Shown one piece after another: positions 1 to 6,724 of a stretch of 31,807 bases of DNA. Below the pieces are notes generated by a model. The model was given only the letters and a program-made list of their open reading frames with translations, searched no databases and was not told the origin of the DNA. The stretch comes from CAZCQG01 sp964500775 (GTDB lineage: Bacteria; Campylobacterota; Campylobacteria; Campylobacterales; CAZCQG01), in assembly GCA_964500775.1 (NCBI GenBank), contig CAZCQG010000025.1, positions 1 through 31,807 on the forward strand. The letters run 5' to 3'. The position numbers were made by a program, and so were the translations under genes. Positions within the stretch are counted from its first letter, which is position 1. Every line of letters starts with the position of its first letter.

Positions 1-911
1 TTTTGGATGACGATAGCCAGTACCACGAGGAGCGAAAGTCCCGCGGCTCTGTTGTAGAGTTTGTTTGCCGTGATAAATACTAGCATAAGCGTGATCCCCA
101 GTAGTGCGGAGACATCGAATACATTTTTTGCCAAATCTAAATGTAGCGGCGCGATAAGTGCGGCAGAGCCGAGCACCATCGTGACGTTTGCGACGTTTGA
201 GCCGATGATATTTCCTATGCTCATATCAGCTTTCCCTTCTTTTGCCGCTACGAGTGAGACGACGAGCTCGGGGAGGCTCGTGCCGATGGAGACGAGAAAC
301 ATCCCGATGATCCACTCTGAAATCTGAAAACTCCGTGCGATATTTGTCGCGCTCTCTATCGCAAAGTCTGCTCCACCGATAGTAAATATAAATCCGATTG
401 CCAAAAATGCGAGGCTTTTTGTCCAGTTAAATCGCTCTTTTTCCTCCCCCTCTATTTCGGGCATAAGATCCTTGGAATCTTTGATCAAAAAATAGAGGTA
501 TGCCGCCATCAATAATAAAAGAAGCACCGCATCAAAGCGCCCGATAGTGCCGTCTATGATCATCAAGATAAAGACGATGACGGGTACTATCGCCCAGTAG
601 CTGTCTTTGAAAAACAAATCTCTATCGGGGCGTATGGTCTTTGAGATGACAAACACCGTCCCGAGAATGAGCGCGATGTTAAAGATATTGCTCCCCACGA
701 CGTTTGAGATAGCGATGTCGCTAGAGCCTTTGAGCGAAGCGGAGATGCTCGCTGCCATCTCGGGCAAACTCGTCCCGAATGCTACGAGGCTAGCCCCGAT
801 GACAAACTGCGATATACCGTAGTGGAGCGCGATCTTCTCCGACTGCTCGACGACTTTGCCCGCACCGAATATGAGTGCTGCCATAGAGACGGCAAAAATT
901 ATAAAGTCCAT
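1..911 (-). CDS. Calcium/sodium antiporter of the CaCA family (YrbG-like), 3' end cut by the window
   Basis: Inner-membrane cation:calcium exchanger. The frame begins at an ATG preceded by AAGGAAA and runs off the left edge after about 303 codons, so only a few C-terminal residues are probably missing. Both signature alpha-repeats are visible: GTSLPEMAASISASLKGS followed by SNVVGSNIFNI near the N-terminus, and GTSLPELVVSLVAAKEG followed by GNIIGSNVAN in the second half. These GTSLPE/GSN motifs form the ion-binding sites of the family. The rest is hydrophobic, with a short charged cytoplasmic loop in the middle. It lies 42 nt downstream of modC on the same strand. A TATAAT in that gap suggests it may have its own promoter, and no functional link to molybdate uptake is evident. 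Confidence 0.9.
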   Translation of the reverse strand, partial: MDFIIFAVSMAALIFGAGKVVEQSEKIALHYGISQFVIGASLVAFGTSLPEMAASISASLKGSSDIAISNVVGSNIFNIALILGTVFVISKTIRPDRDLFFKDSYWAIVPVIVFILMIIDGTIGRFDAVLLLLLMAAYLYFLIKDSKDLMPEIEGEEKERFNWTKSLAFLAIGFIFTIGGADFAIESATNIARSFQISEWIIGMFLVSIGTSLPELVVSLVAAKEGKADMSIGNIIGSNVANVTMVLGSAALIAPLHLDLAKNVFDVSALLGITLMLVFITANKLYNRAAGLSLLVVLAIVIQ

Positions 912-941
912 AGATTTCCTTGGGTAAAAAAAATTGCGGGA

Positions 942-947
942 ATTATA
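942..947 (-). promoter_or_regulatory. Possible -10 element for the antiporter gene
   Basis: Minus strand reads TATAAT 30 nt upstream of the antiporter ATG, in the short gap after modC. No good -35 is visible. Its position suggests the antiporter can be transcribed separately from the mod operon. Confidence 0.35.
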
Positions 948-953
948 GTATCT

Positions 954-1823
954 TTACTCTATGACGCTAATTAGCGGATTAAACGCCTTTGCGGTGATAA
1001 GCACTTTTGCGCCGACTTTTATTTTTTCGTCGCTTACGGCGGCGACTTTTATGAGGTCGTTGCCGATGATGACCGAGACTATATCGATAATATCGCCTCG
1101 TTCGATATGCGCCACCTCGCCCGCGAATTTAAACTTACCGCTTAGATTGTATTCTCCGAATATCTTGGCGGGTGCGCCGTCTCTCATGGCTTTGCCCGAT
1201 TCTATCGTGATGACGCGGTTTGAGAGACGGAAGACCTCCGCTACGTCGTGGCTTACTAGGATTGTCGTGAGATTGAAAGTCTTGTGGATTTTTTCAAGTT
1301 CGTTTTGGAGTTTGTCTCGCATAGAGTAGTCCAAGGCGGACAGAGGTTCGTCTAGTAATAGCACTTTTGGATTCCGAACGATGGCTCTCGCTAAAGCGAC
1401 ACGCTGTTTTTGACCGCCGGAGAGTGCATCGGGACGCTTGTCTTTGAGTTCGTACAGTTCGGTGATAGAGAGTATTTCATTTATTCTCTCAATCTCTTTT
1501 TTGTCTTGCAAAGCGTATTTGAGATTTTCAAAAACGCTCATATTGGGGAAGAGGGCGTACTCTTGGAATACCAATCCGATACCGCGCTTTTGCGTCGGGA
1601 GATTTATCTTTTTGTCGCTATCAAACCACACTTCATCTCCGACGATGATCTTCCCCGCATCGGGCGAGGCGAGACCGGCTAGGATTCTTAGTATCGTCGT
1701 TTTTCCCGCGCCACTTTTGCCAAAAAGGGTAACAAAAGAGCCATCTTCTAGGGTTTTGTCAAACTCCAATGATATTTTTCCTTGAGCGCTATCGAGAGCT
1801 TTTTTTATGGAGATTTCTATCAT
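954..1823 (-). CDS. modC: Molybdate ABC transporter ATP-binding protein ModC
   Basis: ATPase energising oxyanion uptake at the inner membrane. The 289 residues carry Walker A GKSGAGKT (35-42), Q-loop Q87, signature LSGGQ (134-138), Walker B VLLLDEP (154-160) and switch H192. A short TOBE/Mop-like domain follows from about residue 230, shorter than in the roughly 350-residue E. coli ModC. The ATG overlaps the modB1 stop codon by 4 nt (ATGA), implying translational coupling. It is the only transporter ATPase in a cluster with two permeases and two binding proteins, so it probably serves both. Confidence 0.93.
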   Translation of the reverse strand: MIEISIKKALDSAQGKISLEFDKTLEDGSFVTLFGKSGAGKTTILRILAGLASPDAGKIIVGDEVWFDSDKKINLPTQKRGIGLVFQEYALFPNMSVFENLKYALQDKKEIERINEILSITELYELKDKRPDALSGGQKQRVALARAIVRNPKVLLLDEPLSALDYSMRDKLQNELEKIHKTFNLTTILVSHDVAEVFRLSNRVITIESGKAMRDGAPAKIFGEYNLSGKFKFAGEVAHIERGDIIDIVSVIIGNDLIKVAAVSDEKIKVGAKVLITAKAFNPLISVIE

Positions 1824-2500
1824 TTTGCATTTCCCGTGAAGTTTTTATTGACTGCATAGACCAAAAGCAGTATCGAAAAAGTGATAACAAAGAGGGTAAA
1901 AGCGTACTGGTGGGCGAGGGCGTAGTTGAGCGATTCTACTTCATCATATATCGCGATACTCGCCACTCGCGTCTCTCCGGCGATATTTCCACCGATCATC
2001 AGTACTACCCCGAATTCACCGACAGTATGGGCAAAAGAGATAATAAATCCGCTAAGAATCGAAGGTTTGATATTTGGAAGGATGACGCGAAGCAGTGTGT
2101 GAATCTTCCCTTTTCCTAGCGTATAGCTCGCCTCTAAGAGTGTTTTATTTATCGAAGACATAGCGCTTTGTATGGGGTGCACCATAAAAGGGAGGCTAAA
2201 AATCACCGATGCTACGACCAACCCCTCAAAGCTAAACGCCAGCCGCGTATCGAAGTTTTTTTCCAAAAACGCGCCGAAAAAGTTATTGGGGCTAAATGCC
2301 AAAAGGAGGTAAAAACCTAAAACGCTTGGCGGCAAGACCAAGGGCATAGAGACTATCGCCTCGAAAACAGGTTTTAATCTATTGTTGGTAAACGCCAAAA
2401 AATAGGCTATGGGAATCCCGATAACGAGCAAAATAAACGTCGTCAAAAATGCTAGCTCAAAAGTGAGCCGCATCGTCCTTAGGAACGATTCATCTACCAT
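1820..2500 (-). CDS. modB: Molybdate ABC transporter permease ModB (copy 1, next to modC)
   Basis: Inner-membrane permease of 226 residues, the usual ModB length, with about five hydrophobic segments. The EAA loop that docks on the ATPase reads EASYTLGKGKIHTLLRVILP. The frame is open to 2575, but I place the start at the ATG at 2500, because the N-terminus MVDESFLRTMRLTFELAF matches the family and the upstream part would overlap the TOBE gene by 82 nt. With this start the overlap is 7 nt. A second permease with an almost identical EAA loop lies at 3716-4372. Confidence 0.92.
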   Translation of the reverse strand: MVDESFLRTMRLTFELAFLTTFILLVIGIPIAYFLAFTNNRLKPVFEAIVSMPLVLPPSVLGFYLLLAFSPNNFFGAFLEKNFDTRLAFSFEGLVVASVIFSLPFMVHPIQSAMSSINKTLLEASYTLGKGKIHTLLRVILPNIKPSILSGFIISFAHTVGEFGVVLMIGGNIAGETRVASIAIYDEVESLNYALAHQYAFTLFVITFSILLLVYAVNKNFTGNAK

Positions 2501-2880
2501 TTTTGCACCATCACTTCGCTGCTTTTGACAAACCACAGCGCCTCTTTTCCCACTGAAAGACCTAGCTCTTCGCACGAAGCGGTACTGATGACCGACGTGA
2601 TCTCTGTACCGTAGAAATCAAATACGATTTTAGAGAGAAGCCTCCCTTTTTCTATCGATCGCACGGGAGAGATAAATTTGTTTTTCGCGCTGATTTTGAG
2701 AGCATCCACGCTCCCGCACAGCACCTCCGCCTCTTTAAATACGACATACACCTGCTCCCCGACATCGTGCATATCGCCGATGAGTAGCGATGAAAAGATG
2801 TGCGAATCGACATTGATAGAGACAAACGCTATCGCTCCATCCGTGGCTACGCTTGTAATGATTCCCGCAAGTTTATTCAT
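2494..2880 (-). CDS. Stand-alone molybdenum-binding protein with two Mop/TOBE domains
   Basis: Small cytoplasmic protein of 128 residues. It appears to be two Mop-like repeats: residues 1-57 (MNKLAGIITSVATDGAIAFV...) and about 67-127 (containing LLSKIVFDFYG and TASCEELGLSVGKEALWFVK). Such di-Mop proteins bind molybdate or tungstate as oligomers and are thought to store or buffer it. The ATG at 2880 overlaps the modD stop in an ATGA. The frame stays open further upstream, but that would intrude 81 nt into modD. It sits inside the transporter operon, which supports a role in oxyanion handling. The first repeat is divergent, so its binding ability is less certain. Confidence 0.8.
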   Translation of the reverse strand: MNKLAGIITSVATDGAIAFVSINVDSHIFSSLLIGDMHDVGEQVYVVFKEAEVLCGSVDALKISAKNKFISPVRSIEKGRLLSKIVFDFYGTEITSVISTASCEELGLSVGKEALWFVKSSEVMVQKW

Positions 2881-3707
2881 CCGACATACTCCATCCACAC
2901 CTTTATGTCGGCAGGCTTGGCGTGATAGGGTGAGGAGGTGACGATAAAGTCCACACCGCACGCGGCGTATTTGTCTATGTTTTCTAGCGTGATTCCCCCG
3001 GTGGCGGAGAGGAGGAGGGTAGGGTACTCATTTTTGAGCGACACACACTCTTTGAGCGAAGCGAAGTCCATTTTTTCACATTGGAGTATGTCCGCACCGA
3101 GCGCGGCGAAATAGCGTGCCTCTTCTTTATTTGCTACTTCGACGGCGATTTTTTTCTCGAAATAGGTTTTTTTGAGATTCTTAAAAGCGCTCTCAAATGC
3201 TTTTTCATCACTAAAAAACGTGCGGTGCTCTTGAAATACGAGTACGGAATCATACAACCCCAACCGATGCGGCACGCCGCCGCCGTGGATGACTGCTTGG
3301 AGCATCACCTCTTTTGTGCCGGGGAAGTTTTTTCTCGTCAGCGCTATTTTTATATCGGGATTCGCACTTTGGGCTTTTGTGAGGAGTTTGTGGGTGTGGG
3401 TGGCGATGCCGCTCATATACTCAAAGATATTTTGGGAGATCTTCCATGCTTTGTGCATTTGCAGCGCATTGCCTCGCGCTTCCATTATCGGAGTCTCTTT
3501 TTGGAGATTCTCGCCCTCGCTTGCATATATTTTTGTCTCTAGATTGCACAAAGCGCATATCTCTTTGGCTATCTCTAGCCCGCTTAGGATGATCTCATTT
3601 TTTGGCGCATAGTGCATCACCCCTTGGCGTTTTTCGATGCCTAGACCCAAGGTAGTGATGTCAAAATATTTCGCATCCTCTTCTAAAATTCGTTTCGCAA
3701 AATCCAT
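2877..3707 (-). CDS. modD: ModD, molybdenum transport-associated quinolinate phosphoribosyltransferase-like protein
   Basis: 276 residues, homologous in layout to nicotinate-nucleotide pyrophosphorylase (NadC). It has the N-terminal half with LGLGIEKRQGVMHYAPKNE, the central TRKNFPGTKEVMLQAVIHGG with the basic residues typical of the QPRTase phosphate site, LGLYDSVLVFQEH, and a C-terminal barrel with LLSATGGITLENIDKYAACG. The ModD group is found in mod operons, as in Rhodobacter capsulatus modABCD, and its molecular role is not known. It begins 8 nt after modB2 and its stop overlaps the two-Mop gene. A NadC role in NAD synthesis is less likely given this operon. Confidence 0.88.
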   Translation of the reverse strand: MDFAKRILEEDAKYFDITTLGLGIEKRQGVMHYAPKNEIILSGLEIAKEICALCNLETKIYASEGENLQKETPIMEARGNALQMHKAWKISQNIFEYMSGIATHTHKLLTKAQSANPDIKIALTRKNFPGTKEVMLQAVIHGGGVPHRLGLYDSVLVFQEHRTFFSDEKAFESAFKNLKKTYFEKKIAVEVANKEEARYFAALGADILQCEKMDFASLKECVSLKNEYPTLLLSATGGITLENIDKYAACGVDFIVTSSPYHAKPADIKVWMEYVG

Positions 3708-3715
3708 AATTCTCC

Positions 3716-4372
3716 CTAAAAATAGGCTATTTTTTTCAGTATTATAAAAATAATAATCGAAAAAAGAGCCAATAATATCGATAAAACGATCGCTATCTCC
3801 GTATCTCCGCCAAATGCGGCGTTGTAGATGGCGAGTGAAATAGTATCGGTTTTTCCTACGACGTTACCCCCTAGCATCAGTGTGATTCCCACCTCTCCGA
3901 TGGAGCGACCAAGTGCGAGAAAAAGTCCCGCGACAATTACCTTTTTGATATTTGGCAATATCACGAAAAAAAGGGTCTCAAACCTCCCTTTGCCTAGCAC
4001 ATACGAGGCTTCGGAATAGATTTTTGATTGCTCATCGATAGCTGAGTGGACAGGTTTTACTATAAAAGGCAAACCTGCGATAAAAGAGGCGAGTATCACT
4101 CCGCCCTCGGTAAATATCACTTCGATACCAGCACTATGTAAGCTTTCCCCGATAATACCGTTTTTTCCCAAAAGGACTAGAAGTAAGAATCCAAGGGCGA
4201 TAGGGGGAAATACGATAGGAATCGTCACAAAAATATCGATGATATTTTTAAAAGTCCCCTTTTCGCCCGAGAGATAATATGCCAAAGCGATGCCTATGGT
4301 CATATGTAATAACAAGGTCACAACCGCCGTTTTGAGCGATAACAAAATAGGCGGCGTGAGAATCTCAAGCAA
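3716..4372 (-). CDS. Second ModB-type ABC permease
   Basis: 218-residue inner-membrane permease with five to six hydrophobic segments. Its EAA loop, EASYVLGKGRFETLFFVILP, is nearly the same as that of modB1, so it should dock on the same ModC. It starts 2 nt after the modA2 stop, pairing it with the divergent binding protein modA2. The substrate may be molybdate, tungstate or another oxyanion; the sequence alone does not decide. Confidence 0.9.
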   Translation of the reverse strand: MLEILTPPILLSLKTAVVTLLLHMTIGIALAYYLSGEKGTFKNIIDIFVTIPIVFPPIALGFLLLVLLGKNGIIGESLHSAGIEVIFTEGGVILASFIAGLPFIVKPVHSAIDEQSKIYSEASYVLGKGRFETLFFVILPNIKKVIVAGLFLALGRSIGEVGITLMLGGNVVGKTDTISLAIYNAAFGGDTEIAIVLSILLALFSIIIFIILKKIAYF

Positions 4373-4374
4373 TC

Positions 4375-5076
4375 TTAAAGTCCTTGCGCTTTAAAGAGTG
4401 CCTTTGCCGCATCTCCCCGTAAAAACTCAAGAAATGCCGCACTCTCCGCACTCTCTTTCCCTTTGAGTGTGACGCATATGATGTTTATCGGCGAATAGAG
4501 TTTTTGGTCTATCTCTAGACCTGCACCGACTTTATCTTGTATGCCGATGAAGTCGGTCTTATTGATAAAGCCCGCATCCACGTCGCCGCTCACGAGATAT
4601 GCGCTCACTTGCGGGACGGTTTGGAGGACGATGAGTTTCTCGTTGAGCGATTCTTTATAGCCTGCATTTATTAGAAATTCATCCCCCGCGCTTCCGTATA
4701 TCGCTTTTTTGAGATCGGGTATGGCGATTTTACTCGCTTTTTGTATATCTTCTACGCTAGCGAATGTGCTATTTTTCGGATAGACAAGCATCAAGATTCC
4801 CTTGCCGACGTTTACTTTTTCATCGTATTGGATTCCAAGCTTGTTGATAAATTTTTGGTCACCCATAAAAAGGGTGATTTTGTCGGTGTTTTTTATCTGT
4901 TCGTTTATTTGTTGCATATTGCCGAATATCATATTGAGTTTGATACCACTTTGCGCTTCAAACAGCTTTGCCGCTTCGGTCACGGGACGTTTGTATCCTG
5001 CACCTGCGGCTATGTAGAGCTCACTCCCAAAGAGCGATACGCTGAGAAATGCGATGAGGAGGAGCAACTTTTTCAT
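4375..5076 (-). CDS. Second ModA-type periplasmic binding protein, divergent ligand site
   Basis: 233 residues with a Sec signal peptide (MKKLLLLIAFLSVSLFGS, cleavage about residue 18). The fold is that of the ModA-like binding proteins, but the first ligand loop reads AAGAGYKRPVTEAAKLFE and the second FGNMQQINEQ, where ordinary ModA (compare modA1) has ASST and FGASGKGYAQ. The two small serine loops that coordinate molybdate are therefore altered, and a changed ligand preference is plausible. The ATG overlaps the modA1 stop by 4 nt (ATGA), and modB2 begins 2 nt downstream. I infer that modA2 and modB2 form a second uptake branch. Confidence 0.87.
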   Translation of the reverse strand: MKKLLLLIAFLSVSLFGSELYIAAGAGYKRPVTEAAKLFEAQSGIKLNMIFGNMQQINEQIKNTDKITLFMGDQKFINKLGIQYDEKVNVGKGILMLVYPKNSTFASVEDIQKASKIAIPDLKKAIYGSAGDEFLINAGYKESLNEKLIVLQTVPQVSAYLVSGDVDAGFINKTDFIGIQDKVGAGLEIDQKLYSPINIICVTLKGKESAESAAFLEFLRGDAAKALFKAQGL

Positions 5077-5822
5077 CGGGCAAATCCATATTTTTCAAAT
5101 ATTTCCGCACCTTTTTGCGACATTATGAAATCAAAAAATTTCTTCGCAAGGGGATTCTCTTTACCGTTTACCGTAAGCACCATCGACTGCTCTATCGGAT
5201 TGTATTTTGTAGCGTCTATTACGAAGTAGTTTTCACTCGGCACACCCCCTTCTTTCCCTTTGATGAGCGAAAGCGCTACAAAGCCCGCGTCAGCACTTTT
5301 GGTGTCTACGAATTGGAGTGTTTGGGAGATGTTATCACCCATAACGATTTTACTAGATACCGCGTCATAGATTCCGTAGTTGGTGAGGATCTCGACTGCT
5401 GCGACACCGTAAGGGGCGAGCTTGGGGTTGGCGATAGAGATTTTTTTTACGTTATCGGATAGTAGACCTTCGATCCCTTTTGTCGTGATAGCGCTATCGG
5501 TGCTATAAAATGCGATAGCCCCTTTTGCATAGACCACTCTTTGGCTTGCCGCTTTACCGTCATCGATGATTTTTTGCGCGTATCCATTGTTTGCCGCCAT
5601 AAAAATCTCATACGGTGCGCCGTTGCTGTATTGCGCGTATCCTTTTCCCGATGCGCCGAAGATGAGCTCTACCGCATCCCCTTTATTCTCTTCCAAAAAT
5701 GCTTTTTTCACCTCTTCCATCGCAAACTTCGTACTTGAAGCACAAAAGAGGGTGACGCTTCCTGCGAATACCGAACTGCTTAAAAGCAGTGATATAGAAA
5801 AACCTAACAAAAACTTTCTCAT
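5073..5822 (-). CDS. modA: Molybdate-binding periplasmic protein ModA (copy 1)
   Basis: 249 residues with a signal peptide (MRKFLLGFSISLLLSSSVFA). The mature protein starts with VTLFCASSTKFAMEEV, and the second loop is ELIFGASGKGYAQYSNGAPY followed by EIFMAANNGYAQ. These are the serine and main-chain loops that hold the tetrahedral anion in ModA. It is the first gene after modE, with a 47-nt gap that contains a ModE-box-like inverted repeat reaching to 8 nt before the ATG. It is therefore probably repressed by ModE when molybdate is plentiful. Confidence 0.92.
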   Translation of the reverse strand: MRKFLLGFSISLLLSSSVFAGSVTLFCASSTKFAMEEVKKAFLEENKGDAVELIFGASGKGYAQYSNGAPYEIFMAANNGYAQKIIDDGKAASQRVVYAKGAIAFYSTDSAITTKGIEGLLSDNVKKISIANPKLAPYGVAAVEILTNYGIYDAVSSKIVMGDNISQTLQFVDTKSADAGFVALSLIKGKEGGVPSENYFVIDATKYNPIEQSMVLTVNGKENPLAKKFFDFIMSQKGAEIFEKYGFAR

Positions 5823-5829
5823 TCTTTTT

Positions 5830-5853
5830 CCTTGTATAATTATGTATATAACG
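5830..5853. promoter_or_regulatory. ModE-box-like operator in front of modA1
   Basis: Imperfect inverted repeat with 9-nt arms and a 6-nt spacer. The right arm on the plus strand is TATATAACG, identical to the E. coli ModE half-site as I recall it. The left arm CCTTGTATA matches its complement at 7 of 9 positions. It overlaps the AAGG ribosome binding region of modA1, so ModE bound here could block transcription or translation of the transporter genes. Confidence 0.6.
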
Positions 5854-5869
5854 CTATTTTTTTAAAAAA

Positions 5870-6646
5870 CTAGATTGCTAGAATCACACTACTTGCTTTA
5901 AAAATCGCACTCACTTCTTTATTGAGCGATATTCCCAAGTCGGCACACGATTCGTTTGTGATGATAGAGGTGATGGTATTTCCCCCTTTGAGTTCTACGA
6001 CTATTTCGCTGTTTATCGCACCGTTGTGTATCTTTGCGATTTTTCCTTTAAGGATGTTTCTAGCGCTAAGCTTCGTATCACCTACGCCCAAAAGTACCCA
6101 TGACGATTTTATCAATGCAGAGGCTTCCGCGCCAATTTTTAGACCCATATCTTTGAGGCTCTCTAGCGTAATAACGGCATAAATTTTCTCACCGCCTTGA
6201 ATCTCAAGAACTATCTCCGCACTTACCGCACCTTCGTGTATCTCGACTATTTTTCCCGCGATTTGGTTTCTTGCGCTTGTTTGCATAACTATCCTTTTTA
6301 GTAGTTGTATATCACTTGATTCTAGATTCTCTTTGGAGAGCTCTAGAAGGAATCTTTTGTGGATTTCGCTGTATTTACGGAATTTGACAATTACGTTTTT
6401 TCCATATTCCGTTAGCTTCGTCCCGCCGCCGCCCTTGCCGCCGATCACCCTCTCTACCAAGGGGGAATTTGAGCGATTATTCATATCCTCCACCGCTTCC
6501 CACGCCGCTTTGTAGCTCAAAGGTACTTCGCTCGCCGCTTTGTTTATCGAGCCGTAAATATCTATAAGCTCCAAAAGTCGAATCCGCTTTTCTAGTAAAA
6601 AAGGCTGTTCGTTATTGGTGAGAATCAGTTCGGAATTAAACTCCAT
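5870..6646 (-). CDS. modE: Molybdate-responsive transcriptional regulator ModE
   Basis: 258 residues, close to the 262 of E. coli ModE, with the same layout. An N-terminal winged helix-turn-helix covers about residues 20-100 (IDIYGSINKAASEVPLSYKA, then the wing VIGGKGGGGTKLTEYG). Two C-terminal Mop/TOBE domains follow (about 125-188 and 193-258), beginning ARNQIAGKIVEIHEGAVSAE and ARNILKGKIAKIHNGAINSE. Molybdate-bound ModE dimers repress the transporter operon. It is first in the mod cluster with AAAGGTG before the ATG, and operator-like repeats lie both in its own promoter and before modA1, so it is probably autoregulated. Confidence 0.94.
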   Translation of the reverse strand: MEFNSELILTNNEQPFLLEKRIRLLELIDIYGSINKAASEVPLSYKAAWEAVEDMNNRSNSPLVERVIGGKGGGGTKLTEYGKNVIVKFRKYSEIHKRFLLELSKENLESSDIQLLKRIVMQTSARNQIAGKIVEIHEGAVSAEIVLEIQGGEKIYAVITLESLKDMGLKIGAEASALIKSSWVLLGVGDTKLSARNILKGKIAKIHNGAINSEIVVELKGGNTITSIITNESCADLGISLNKEVSAIFKASSVILAI

Positions 6647-6673
6647 CGGTACACCTTTTGCAAAAGTTGAAGA

Positions 6674-6679
6674 ATTATA
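6674..6679 (-). promoter_or_regulatory. -10 box of the modE promoter
   Basis: Minus strand has a perfect TATAAT 28 nt upstream of the modE ATG. The -35 region is weak (TTATAT at 17 nt). The ModE-like inverted repeat at 6681-6704 covers the spacer and -35, as expected for an autorepressed promoter. Confidence 0.6.
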
Positions 6680-6680
6680 G

Positions 6681-6704
6681 CGTTATGTATATAAAGATAT
6701 AAAG
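6681..6704. promoter_or_regulatory. ModE-box-like operator in the modE promoter
   Basis: CGTTATGTA, 6 nt, GATATAAAG: same geometry (9-6-9) as the site before modA1 but with weaker symmetry (6 of 9). It lies immediately upstream of the TATAAT of modE. Confidence 0.45.
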
Positions 6705-6724
6705 CTTTGTTGGTCAAAAAATAA

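Noticed and set aside
3081..5229. Long plus-strand open frames opposite modD and modA2 (for example 3081-3542 and 4741-5229)
   Set aside because: They lie wholly antisense to well-supported mod genes, have cysteine- and phenylalanine-rich sequences without domain features, and no ribosome binding sites.
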